Origin: DAOTZU01 sp034433995
Lineage (GTDB): Bacteria > Chloroflexota > Anaerolineae > UBA1429
DNA length: 8,282 bases
Direction of reading: 5' to 3'
Assembly (NCBI GenBank): GCA_034433995.1
Contig: DAOTZU010000125.1
Location: 1 to 8,282 of the forward strand
The first letter of the stretch is position 1, and the number at the start of each line of letters is the position of its first letter. This document shows, one piece after another, positions 1 through 5,933 of this stretch. The notes under the pieces were generated by a model. It saw only the letters and a program-made list of their open reading frames with translations, had not been told where the DNA came from and searched no databases. The translations under genes were made by a program, and so were the position numbers.

Positions 1-11
1 GGTCTCTTCAT

Positions 12-1109
12 ATGACCAAGCTGCACGAATTGGCGCGCCTGGGTCAGTCTGTCTGGCTCGATTTCATCCGACGTTCCCTCCTCGAAAAGGGCGAATTGCG
101 CAAACTGGTGGAACAGGGGATCCGCGGCGTCACCTCCAACCCGACGATCTTTGACCGGGCCATCTCAGGCAGCGATGATTATGACGAGGACCTGCGCCCG
201 CTGAGCGGCGAGGCCAAATCGCCGGAGGAGATCTTTGAGGTGTTGGCCTTTCGGGATATCACTCTGGCGGCGGATATCCTGCGTCCGGTCTATGAGGCCA
301 CAGGGGGCCTGGATGGTTATGTCAGCCTGGAGGTGAGCCCCCGGCTGGCCCACGACGCGGCGGGGACCGTGGCCGAGGTGCGGCGCTACTTTCGCACGCT
401 GGATCGCCCCAACGTCCTGATCAAAGTGCCCGCCACCCCCGCCGGCATCCATGCCGTGCAAACACTCATCAGCGAGGGGATCAATATCAACGTCACCCTC
501 ATCTTCTCTCTGGCCCAATACGAGGCAGTGGCCGAGGCCTATATCTCTGGGCTGGAAAAGTTCCACGATCGGGGCGGGCAGATCGGCAAGATCGCCTCAG
601 TGGCCTCGTTCTTTGTCAGCCGGGTGGATACGGCGGTGGATCGGGCCCTGGAGAAGATGGGCTTGACCGAGCTCCAGGGCAAGGCCGCCGTGGCCAACGC
701 CAAACTGGCCTACGCCCGCTTCCGCGAGATCTTTGGCGGGGAGCGTTGGCAGCGCTTGGCCCGCAAAGGCGCCCGGGTGCAGCGGCCGTTGTGGGCCAGC
801 ACCAGCACCAAGAACCCCAAATATCCCGATACCCTTTACGTGGATAACCTCATCGGCCCCGATACGGTGAACACCATGCCGCCCGAGACGCTGGCCGCCG
901 TCTTGGACCACGGCCGCGTGGCCCTGACCGTGGAGGAGGGTTTGGACGAGGCCCGCGCCCATCTGGCGCGCCTGGCCGAGGTGGGGATTGACCTGGACAA
1001 GATCACCCAGCAGTTGCAGGATGAAGGGGTGGACGCCTTTGCCAAGTCGTTCGCTTCCCTCCTGGCCAGCATCGCCGCCAAGTGCGAAAAGATTCACGGC
1101 GTCTTCTAG
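12..1109 (+). CDS. tal: Transaldolase (long, mycobacterial/cyanobacterial-type)
   Basis: This is a cytosolic enzyme of the non-oxidative pentose phosphate pathway. It moves a dihydroxyacetone unit between sedoheptulose 7-phosphate and glyceraldehyde 3-phosphate through a Schiff base on lysine. The 365-residue product spans the whole TIM barrel. Visible motifs are WLDFIRR (residues 15-21, with the catalytic Asp17), GVTSNPTIF (39-47), VLIKVPAT (135-142, with the Schiff-base Lys138), INVTLIFS (159-166) and WASTSTKNP (261-269). This length matches the long single-domain subfamily of actinobacteria, cyanobacteria and Chloroflexota rather than the ~315-residue E. coli TalB type. The ATG at 12 fits the conserved family N-terminus (MxKLHELxxLGQSxWLD). 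The reading frame stays open to the window edge and no clear SD is visible in the 11 bases upstream. The next gene follows after 80 nt on the same strand, so the two may be cotranscribed. No sign of damage. Confidence 0.95.
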   Translation: MTKLHELARLGQSVWLDFIRRSLLEKGELRKLVEQGIRGVTSNPTIFDRAISGSDDYDEDLRPLSGEAKSPEEIFEVLAFRDITLAADILRPVYEATGGLDGYVSLEVSPRLAHDAAGTVAEVRRYFRTLDRPNVLIKVPATPAGIHAVQTLISEGININVTLIFSLAQYEAVAEAYISGLEKFHDRGGQIGKIASVASFFVSRVDTAVDRALEKMGLTELQGKAAVANAKLAYARFREIFGGERWQRLARKGARVQRPLWASTSTKNPKYPDTLYVDNLIGPDTVNTMPPETLAAVLDHGRVALTVEEGLDEARAHLARLAEVGIDLDKITQQLQDEGVDAFAKSFASLLASIAAKCEKIHGVF

Positions 1110-1189
1110 ACCGCGACGGACGGCACCCTTTTACGACCTAACAGGGAGAAACCCTGAGGCGAGCAATCTTGATCTCATAAGGAGTAACC
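1110..1189 (+). other. Short gap with weak hairpin and SD of the next gene
   Basis: This 80-nt gap holds a small hairpin with arms CAGGG (1142-1146) and CCCTG (1152-1156) around the loop AGAAA. No T-run follows, so it is a poor terminator. AAGGAG at 1179-1184 lies 5 nt before the ATG at 1190 and fixes the start of the next gene. No convincing promoter is visible, which fits cotranscription with the transaldolase, though a separate promoter is not excluded. Confidence 0.45.
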
Positions 1190-1978
1190 ATGGCCAAAGT
1201 TCCGGTAGCCTTGCAGCTCTACACCGTGCGTGATGAACTGGCCAAAGATTTCCAGGGGACGGTGCGTCAAGTGGCCCAGATGGGCTATGCCGGCGTCGAA
1301 CTGGCCGGCACAGGGGGCTTGAGCGCCGAGGCTCTGCGCGATCTCTTGGCCGAGACCAAGCTCAAGCCTGTGGGCAGCCACGTGGGGCTGAACGTCTTCC
1401 AGCAGGACCTGGAGGGGGTCATCGCCTTCTACCAGACCGTTGGCGCGCCGTTCGTCGGCGTGCCCGCTTTGCCCGGCGAGCTGCGCAACCCGGCCGGCTT
1501 TCGTCAGACTGCGGCGGCCCTGAACAAGATCGGCGCCGCGCTGCAACAGGCCGGGCTAACCCTTTACTACCACAACCACGCCTTTGAATTCGAAGTGGTG
1601 GACGGCGTGCGGGGGATAGACATCCTCCTCCAAGAGACCGATCCCAACCTGGTCAAGTTCGAATGCGACGTGTACTGGGTGCAATACGCCGGCGAGGACC
1701 CGGCCGCGCTGATCCAGGCCCACGCCGGGCGTTTTCCCCTCATCCACCTGAAGGACATGGTGGTTAGCGAGGGGAAGCGCACCTTCGCCGAGGTGGGCGA
1801 GGGTATCCTGGATTTCCCCCGCATCTTTGCCGCCAGCGAAGCCCAAGGCGTCGCCTGGTACATCGTCGAGCAAGATACCTGCGCCCGGCCCAGCCTGGAG
1901 AGCGCCCGGCTCAGCCTGGAGAACCTGAAAAAGTGGGGCAAGGTGCCCGCCCGGCGGGCCTGCGGCCGACGCCGTTAA
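1190..1978 (+). CDS. Sugar phosphate isomerase/epimerase family protein (xylose isomerase-like TIM barrel)
   Basis: This is an AP_endonuc_2/xylose isomerase-like TIM-barrel protein of 262 residues, the usual size for the family. Members bind a divalent metal and isomerise, epimerise or dehydrate small sugars and inositols; the exact substrate cannot be read here. Motifs in order are ALQLYTVRD (7-15, typical N-terminus), MGYAGVEL (31-38), YYHNHAFEF (126-134), FECDVYWV (157-164), LIHLKDM (184-190), EVGEG (201-205) and IVEQD (225-229). The likely metal ligands are Glu133, Asp160, His186 and Glu227, by family analogy. The ATG at 1190 has AAGGAG 5 nt upstream. It is probably cytosolic, as no signal peptide is seen. 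The last ~12 residues (KVPARRACGRRR) are strongly basic, run past the usual family end, and are encoded over a GC-rich hairpin. Following a transaldolase, a role in sugar metabolism is reasonable, but an oxidoreductase partner or defining substrate is not in view. Confidence 0.85.
   Translation: MAKVPVALQLYTVRDELAKDFQGTVRQVAQMGYAGVELAGTGGLSAEALRDLLAETKLKPVGSHVGLNVFQQDLEGVIAFYQTVGAPFVGVPALPGELRNPAGFRQTAAALNKIGAALQQAGLTLYYHNHAFEFEVVDGVRGIDILLQETDPNLVKFECDVYWVQYAGEDPAALIQAHAGRFPLIHLKDMVVSEGKRTFAEVGEGILDFPRIFAASEAQGVAWYIVEQDTCARPSLESARLSLENLKKWGKVPARRACGRRR
1945..1959. repeat. Short GC hairpin inside the 3' end of the isomerase gene
   Basis: The arms GCCCGC (1945-1950) and GCGGGC (1954-1959) enclose the 3-nt loop CCG. 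The 6-bp stem is identical to the core of the intergenic hairpin at 5680-5698. It lies in the codons for the unusual basic tail of the isomerase. Chance is possible in DNA this rich in G and C. Confidence 0.4.
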
Positions 1979-2013
1979 AAAATCGAGGGGAGATCCGGCC
2001 GGATCTCCCCTCG
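1977..2013 (-). terminator. Rho-independent terminator between convergent genes
   Basis: A perfect 30-nt palindrome runs from 1984 to 2013, with left arm CGAGGGGAGATCCGG and its exact reverse complement as right arm, giving up to 15 bp less a small loop. Read on the minus strand it starts 5 nt after the TGA of the ADP-ribosylglycohydrolase gene and is followed by ATTTTTT (complement of 1977-1983), the classic stem plus U-run. Read on the plus strand it is followed by TTGCC, so it would end isomerase transcripts less well, although the strong stem could still define their 3' end. Part of the U-run is supplied by the TAA stop codon of the isomerase gene. Confidence 0.88.
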
Positions 2014-2018
2014 TTGCC

Positions 2019-4118
2019 TCACTTCACGGGCATGACCTCTACCTCATCGCAGCCCAAGCGCCCCTCGGCGATCAGGAGGGCGATGGCGCCGCTCTCCAGG
2101 CCCTCGTCCGTCACCTCGGCCACCTGTTGGCCGTTGATCCAGCCCGTGAGGGTGGACCCCTGCGCCTGCAGGCGAAACTCGTAGGGCCGATAGCATTCCC
2201 AGGGGAAGGGGATTTCGGCCAGGACGTGGGTGCCATCCAGCTCACGCACCAATTGGGCTTTCCCGCCCTCCACAAGGCGCAGGGCATAGTAACGCCTCAG
2301 GCCCTGCACCCGGGCCGCTAGGCCGAAGGCTTGGGCCAGATGCGGGATGAGGACCGCCCGCACGGCGTAATCTTGCCATTCCCGTGTGCCCTGGATGAAC
2401 AGCCCCGTGCCCTCATCCTGGATCAAGCGGTAGGCATGATCGCTTGCGGGGAAAGCGGCGCTGCACGCCTGCACCCAGGTTTGGAACCAACGCGTGCCGG
2501 GATGGGCGGGCCGCACAAACCGTACCTTGGGCGTGCCGGACCAGGTAAGCCAATCCAGGTACACCGTGCCATCGGCGCGGGTAGGGGAGGAGAGCTCAAG
2601 CCCCACCCAGGCGATGGGGCAGCCTTCGGGGGCCTTCACCTTCCACTCCAGAGTCTGGGCCACGCCTGAGGCCAAGGTGGTCATCGGGCCGCGCACCAGC
2701 AGCAGTTGATCCTCCGGGCCGAACACCTTGACCAGCAAGCAAACCTGGATCGCCTCGCCATTGGCCGGATCGGCGGAGATGCGCGCGCGCAGCGCCTGCC
2801 CCGGATACAAGGTGGGCGAGGCGACGATGGGGTAGCCACCGCCGGTATAGTCGGGATAGGTCTCCCGCAGGATGCGGGCCACGCGGCCATCGGCCAGGCC
2901 GCGATAGTGGATGGCCAAGCTGCGGCTGCCCGTGGCGCTGTGGCCGGGGACGTTCTCCACCCAGGCCGTCCCCCGCGCTTCGACGCTCTCCTCCGGCAAG
3001 AACCCCTGCACAGCCCCCGGTAGATCAAAGTGGTAGCGGGCGCCTCCTTTGGGCCGAGGAGCCGGCTGCTGCGCCAAAGCGCGGGCGATGGCTACAATCT
3101 CATAGGCCTCGTGGAGGGCGTCGCTCACCGTGCGCCCGCCATCGGCGGTGGGTAGATACAACCGGTCGGCCACGGGGCCGCGGAAATCGGGCCCCACCTC
3201 CAAACCCGCCAGGCCATTCTTGATCCCCATCAAACAGCCCACATTGCCTGAATTGCAATCCGTATCCCAACCGGCGGTATTGACGATGGTCAGCGCCCGC
3301 TGAAAATCATCGCCGCAATAGAGCAACGCCATGATCACCAAGGCATGGTTGGGCACCACGTGGCAATTGCCGCCGTATTTGTCATAGCCGTAATGCTCCA
3401 CAATGCGCCGGAAACAATCGTACCAGCTGGCATACTGGGTCCGCCATCCGCGCAGATCGCCGATCAGGCGGTAGATGAGGGCATCATGAGGAATCATCCT
3501 CATCCCCACGTCCAGCAGGGCATCTATATCCCCTTCCACAAAGGCCTGGGCCTCCATCGCCGCAATCACCTGGGCGGCATAGATAGCCTCGCCGTCATGG
3601 CTCACGCTGGCGGCGCGCCGGGCCAGGTCCGCCGCCCGTTCCGGGTCGCCGGGACAGATCATGCCCCAGCCATCGATAAAGATCTGGGCGCCGATCTGCT
3701 CGGCCACCACGCGCCCGTTGCGCGCCATGGAGCCGCTCTCCGGCGCGGGGATCCCTGCCTTCAGCCGCAAATAGGCGGTATGTTCGGTGGAGTTGCCCAT
3801 CCCGCCCCACCAGAGGACGGTCTGCTTCTCGATGAGATAGTTGAGCCAGGTCTGGCCGATCTGCGCCGGCGCCAGGTCGGGCGGGTTGCCGTAATCGGGC
3901 ATGGCCCGCAGGAAAGTAAAGGTCCCCGAGATGTCATCGTCGGTGACGATGAGGGGCTTGCCCAGCTTTTCATGGACGTAATACTTGATCTCACCCAATT
4001 CCTTCAGGATGCGCTCATGGCTCCAGCCTTCAAAGGGCCGGCCGAGATAGACGCCGATGATCTTGCCCAACACGCCGGCATAGACGCGCTCCTCATAATC
4101 CGGGGGAAAGACGGTCAT
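2019..4118 (-). CDS. ADP-ribosylglycohydrolase-family protein with two C-terminal beta-rich domains
   Basis: The product has 699 residues, about twice the length of a plain ADP-ribosylglycohydrolase (about 300-350). Residues ~10-350 form the all-alpha, dinuclear Mg-binding fold. It shows GVLGKIIGVYLGRPFEG (15-31), the metal motif TDDDIS (59-64), SHDGEAIYAA (173-182) and the second metal motif GWDTDCNSGN (283-292). The spacing and acidic residues look intact, so it should be active as an N- or O-glycoside hydrolase. Known family substrates include ADP-ribosyl-protein, and many members have none assigned. Residues ~360-530 look like a carbohydrate-binding beta-sandwich. Residues ~540-699 resemble a concanavalin/LamG-like or 3-keto-disaccharide hydrolase-type module (GLFIQGTREWQDYAVRA, ITGWINGQQVAEV-like strands). 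No signal peptide is seen, so it is probably cytosolic. The ATG at 4118 follows a very strong SD. The start lies 13 nt after the M81 stop, so the two are one operon. The domain calls past residue 355 are by eye and less sure. Confidence 0.85.
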   Translation of the reverse strand: MTVFPPDYEERVYAGVLGKIIGVYLGRPFEGWSHERILKELGEIKYYVHEKLGKPLIVTDDDISGTFTFLRAMPDYGNPPDLAPAQIGQTWLNYLIEKQTVLWWGGMGNSTEHTAYLRLKAGIPAPESGSMARNGRVVAEQIGAQIFIDGWGMICPGDPERAADLARRAASVSHDGEAIYAAQVIAAMEAQAFVEGDIDALLDVGMRMIPHDALIYRLIGDLRGWRTQYASWYDCFRRIVEHYGYDKYGGNCHVVPNHALVIMALLYCGDDFQRALTIVNTAGWDTDCNSGNVGCLMGIKNGLAGLEVGPDFRGPVADRLYLPTADGGRTVSDALHEAYEIVAIARALAQQPAPRPKGGARYHFDLPGAVQGFLPEESVEARGTAWVENVPGHSATGSRSLAIHYRGLADGRVARILRETYPDYTGGGYPIVASPTLYPGQALRARISADPANGEAIQVCLLVKVFGPEDQLLLVRGPMTTLASGVAQTLEWKVKAPEGCPIAWVGLELSSPTRADGTVYLDWLTWSGTPKVRFVRPAHPGTRWFQTWVQACSAAFPASDHAYRLIQDEGTGLFIQGTREWQDYAVRAVLIPHLAQAFGLAARVQGLRRYYALRLVEGGKAQLVRELDGTHVLAEIPFPWECYRPYEFRLQAQGSTLTGWINGQQVAEVTDEGLESGAIALLIAEGRLGCDEVEVMPVK

Positions 4119-4131
4119 AGTTCACCTCCTC
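4119..4131 (-). promoter_or_regulatory. Strong Shine-Dalgarno site of the ADP-ribosylglycohydrolase gene
   Basis: On the minus strand this 13-nt junction reads GAGGAGGTGAACT just before the ATG. It contains GGAGGTGA, a full 8-base match to the 16S anti-SD, with the GGAGG core 6 nt from the start codon. It directly abuts the TAG stop of the M81 gene, which supports translational coupling in one transcript. Confidence 0.85.
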
Positions 4132-5550
4132 CTATATCCTCTCGGGCCACACTGCCTCCGCATCCAAAGGATAGATGGGGCGGCGCAACCTGCGGAAGGG
4201 CAGCCGCTCCATGCGCTGATCGCCAAAACCGGGGGTGAGGGCCATGATGGCCTTGGGCGCGAAATCGCGCAATTCAGGAAAGAGATAGCCCAGCTTGACC
4301 ACGATGAGCTTATACCCGCGTGGATCAAGGCCCACCTGGGCGAAATGGCGCAGCTCGGTAAAGGGCGTGCGATCGCTCTGCAACACCGCCTCCACCCCGC
4401 CCACGGCGATCACCGCTCTGGGTTTGCCCCCCTCGTGGGCCGGCACCAGACGCTTGACCCGGGCGCGCACGGCCAAGGGATGGGCGAACTGCCGATCCAG
4501 CTTGCCGCCAAGGACCAGATCCACCTCCTGCCCCTCGCCGGCGGCAAAACAATGCTGCACCGCCTCGGCATCGGTGATCCCGGCCACCAGCGCCCCCTCG
4601 ACCCCGCTCACGACAAGGTGCTCCAGATAGAGCGGGCTATCTCCCGCGCCGCCTGCGGTGATGTTATCGCCCGCATCGGAGATGAACACGGGCGCCTCCG
4701 GCGCAGCCAGGGCCAGCCGGGTCGCCTCCTCCATGGAGGCGGTGGGCACATCGATCTTGAACTCGGCGCGCGCTTGCCATATCTCCCCGGCCAGGGCCAA
4801 CGCCTCCCGTTGGGTGGCGGCCTCGTCGGTGCCGCTGACCACCACGCTGACGGCGGTGTAGGGACTATCGGTCCAGGCGCACCCGATAAAGATGGAAGAG
4901 ACCAAGATGCCGGGCTGCCGATCTATCTGTGGCAGACGCGCAAAGAGGTCCTTGGCCGGGGGCACCTCCGTCACGCCGGCCTCGCCGGGGACGAGCAGAG
5001 GCAGCTTCACCAGCGCCGTGGTGGGGCGCAGCCCCTCCTCCAGGCAACGCAGGAGCAGGCGCACGCCGCGTTCGCGGGTCTCCTGCATATCGCGGTGGGG
5101 CGCGGTGCGATAGGCGGTCATCAGGTTGCAGCGTTGCACCACCTCCGGGGCGATGTTGCCGTGCAGGTCGAACGTGGCGGCGATGAACACCTCCTCGCCA
5201 ACCAACCGGCGGATCTCCTTTAGGAAGGCCGATTCGCCATCGCCGATCTCCTCCACCTCCATGGCGCCATGGAGTTCCAGAAACAGGGCGTCCACGGGCA
5301 AACAGCGCTCCAGAGCGTCCAGGAACTCGTCGGCGATCTGTCGGTAACAGGCACGGGTGGGGCAGCCCGAAGGATGCGCCCAAGCACGGAACAAAGGAAA
5401 CAAAGAATGCCCCTGCCGGGCAACTTCCCGCCAGATCGCGTCCTCGGCGAGCAGCGCCTGGCCGCGCAGAAAACGAAAATCCGCATACGTGGTGGCGAGG
5501 GTGGAAAAGGTATTCGTCTCGTGTCCCCAGCCGCCGATGGCAATTCTCAT
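4132..5550 (-). CDS. M81 family metallopeptidase, MlrC-like
   Basis: This 472-residue protein belongs to the MlrC/M81 family, named after the microcystin-degradation protein of sphingomonads; typical members have about 480-500 residues. The N-terminal DUF1485 region (about 1-290) shows RIAIGGWGHETNTFS (2-16), LELHGAM (91-97), TFDLHGNI (126-133) and AYRTAPHRDMQET (146-158). The C-terminal region shows ISDAGDNITAGGAGD (290-304) and the family tail. Asp128, His130 and His152 are the expected zinc ligands. Most family members are not linked to microcystin, and their real substrates are unknown amide, lactone or peptide-like compounds. The start is placed at 5550 because MRIAIGGxxHETNTF is the family N-terminus and AGAGGTG lies 3 nt upstream. 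The frame stays open to 5703, but that stretch is low-complexity basic sequence crossing a hairpin repeat and is not family-like. No signal peptide is seen. It is the first gene of an operon with the ADP-ribosylglycohydrolase. Confidence 0.9.
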   Translation of the reverse strand: MRIAIGGWGHETNTFSTLATTYADFRFLRGQALLAEDAIWREVARQGHSLFPLFRAWAHPSGCPTRACYRQIADEFLDALERCLPVDALFLELHGAMEVEEIGDGESAFLKEIRRLVGEEVFIAATFDLHGNIAPEVVQRCNLMTAYRTAPHRDMQETRERGVRLLLRCLEEGLRPTTALVKLPLLVPGEAGVTEVPPAKDLFARLPQIDRQPGILVSSIFIGCAWTDSPYTAVSVVVSGTDEAATQREALALAGEIWQARAEFKIDVPTASMEEATRLALAAPEAPVFISDAGDNITAGGAGDSPLYLEHLVVSGVEGALVAGITDAEAVQHCFAAGEGQEVDLVLGGKLDRQFAHPLAVRARVKRLVPAHEGGKPRAVIAVGGVEAVLQSDRTPFTELRHFAQVGLDPRGYKLIVVKLGYLFPELRDFAPKAIMALTPGFGDQRMERLPFRRLRRPIYPLDAEAVWPERI

Positions 5551-5587
5551 GCGCACCTCTGTTCCCCTAGGGATATGCCGCGGCTCT

Positions 5588-5616
5588 CTTTTACTCCCCC
5601 ATGGCCTCGCCGTCAA
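5588..5616 (-). promoter_or_regulatory. Candidate sigma-70-type promoter of the M81 operon
   Basis: On the minus strand TTGACG (5616-5611) is separated by 17 nt from TAAAAG (5593-5588). This gives 5/6 and 4/6 matches to the -35 and -10 consensus at ideal spacing. Transcription would start near 5581, leaving a ~30-nt leader before the ATG at 5550. It is a motif match only. Confidence 0.5.
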
Positions 5617-5645
5617 GCGCGGGGTTCGAGGGGGGTGTCGAGAGA

Positions 5646-5670
5646 AGCCGTCGGTTGGAAACCGACGGCT
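5646..5670. repeat. Intergenic hairpin 1 (11-bp stem, 3-nt loop)
   Basis: The arms AGCCGTCGGTT (5646-5656) and AACCGACGGCT (5660-5670) pair perfectly around the loop GGA. Its outer nine pairs are the same as in hairpin 3 (9 of 9, except that hairpin 3 lacks the outermost A-T), so the two are copies of one element. No T-run follows on either strand, so it is not an intrinsic terminator. Confidence 0.8.
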
Positions 5671-5679
5671 GTGGATGAC

Positions 5680-5698
5680 AAGCCCGCGTTGCGGGCTT
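5680..5698. repeat. Intergenic hairpin 2 (8-bp stem, 3-nt loop)
   Basis: The arms AAGCCCGC (5680-5687) and GCGGGCTT (5691-5698) pair perfectly around GTT. It lies 9 nt after hairpin 1 and 10 nt before hairpin 3, so the three hairpins are almost evenly spaced. Its stem differs from theirs. Confidence 0.75.
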
Positions 5699-5708
5699 AC
5701 CAAGCAGA

Positions 5709-5731
5709 GCCGTCGGATGCTATCCGACGGC
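5709..5731. repeat. Intergenic hairpin 3 (10-bp stem, 3-nt loop)
   Basis: The arms GCCGTCGGAT (5709-5718) and ATCCGACGGC (5722-5731) pair perfectly around GCT. Compared with hairpin 1, the outer stem is kept, the loop differs, and one inner pair is A-T instead of T-A. Pairing is therefore preserved by a double change. Confidence 0.8.
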
Positions 5732-5744
5732 GGGCAGGGCCCGC
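5730..5744. repeat. Intergenic hairpin 4, overlapping hairpin 3
   Basis: The arms GCGGGC (5730-5735) and GCCCGC (5739-5744) enclose AGG. Its first two bases are also the last two bases of hairpin 3, so the two stems cannot both form in full. The stem uses the same six base pairs as hairpin 2, but with the arms swapped. Confidence 0.5.
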
Positions 5745-5759
5745 ATGTTAGCGGTGGCT

Positions 5760-5769
5760 TGACGCGTCA
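5760..5769. promoter_or_regulatory. 10-nt palindrome TGACGCGTCA
   Basis: This perfect 10-nt palindrome lies about 64 nt upstream of the rightward -35 candidate. It resembles a dimeric regulator site in size, but no regulator family is identified and chance is possible. Confidence 0.3.
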
Positions 5770-5832
5770 CCGGAGGCTTGGTCGCCCATAACTTGCTTGC
5801 CCCCTTTTCCGACACCCTCCAGGTTTCCCGCC

Positions 5833-5863
5833 TTGACAGGACGCGCCATTTGTGGCATATATG
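5833..5863 (+). promoter_or_regulatory. Candidate promoter of the URO-D-like gene with possible operator
   Basis: A perfect -35 hexamer TTGACA lies at 5833-5838. The -10 is either CATATA (5856-5861, spacing 17, 3/6 match) or TATATG (5858-5863, spacing 19, 4/6 match). The -10 sits in the 10-nt palindrome GCATATATGC (5855-5864). GCGCCA repeats at 5843-5848 and 5863-5868, and TGGC at 5853-5856 forms an inverted repeat with either. A repressor bound here would cover the -10. The leader to the ATG at 5934 would be about 65 nt. Confidence 0.5.
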
Positions 5864-5916
5864 CGCCACCATCTTGCGCGTTCCAGGTCCAGCAAACACG
5901 CGCCAACATTCTTGCC

Positions 5917-5923
5917 AAAGGAG
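5917..5923 (+). promoter_or_regulatory. Shine-Dalgarno site deciding the URO-D-like start
   Basis: AAAGGAG lies 10 nt before the ATG at 5934. The two later in-frame ATGs would be 19 and 25 nt away, too far for normal use. Confidence 0.7.
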
Positions 5924-5933
5924 TTTCGGAGCC

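Larger units (their letters stand above)
5551..5933. other. Divergent intergenic region
   Basis: These 383 nt separate the M81 operon (leftward) from the URO-D-like gene (rightward). No credible gene is seen in it: the frames that stay open here are extensions or shadows of the flanking genes. It holds a promoter candidate for each direction, four short hairpins (5646-5744), a 10-nt palindrome TGACGCGTCA (5760-5769), and TGGC/GCCA half-sites around the rightward -10 region. Confidence 0.7.

Noticed and set aside
3345..4238. 297-codon open frame on the plus strand
   Set aside because: It lies antisense to the ADP-ribosylglycohydrolase and the M81 end. High G+C keeps such shadow frames open, and the translation is His/Gly/Ala-rich without a family motif.
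5551..5703. Upstream extension of the M81 reading frame by 51 residues
   Set aside because: The extension is basic, low-complexity sequence crossing the promoter candidate and a hairpin. The family N-terminus MRIAIGGWGHETNTF and an SD both point to 5550.
5646..5744. Hairpin cluster as a CRISPR array
   Set aside because: Repeats are perfect palindromes with 3-nt loops, separated by only 9-10 nt, and are not identical; there are no spacers of 30-40 nt and no cas genes.
5778..5933. Upstream extension of the URO-D-like frame by 52 residues
   Set aside because: It has no family similarity by eye, overlaps the promoter candidate, and a good SD lies just before the ATG at 5934.
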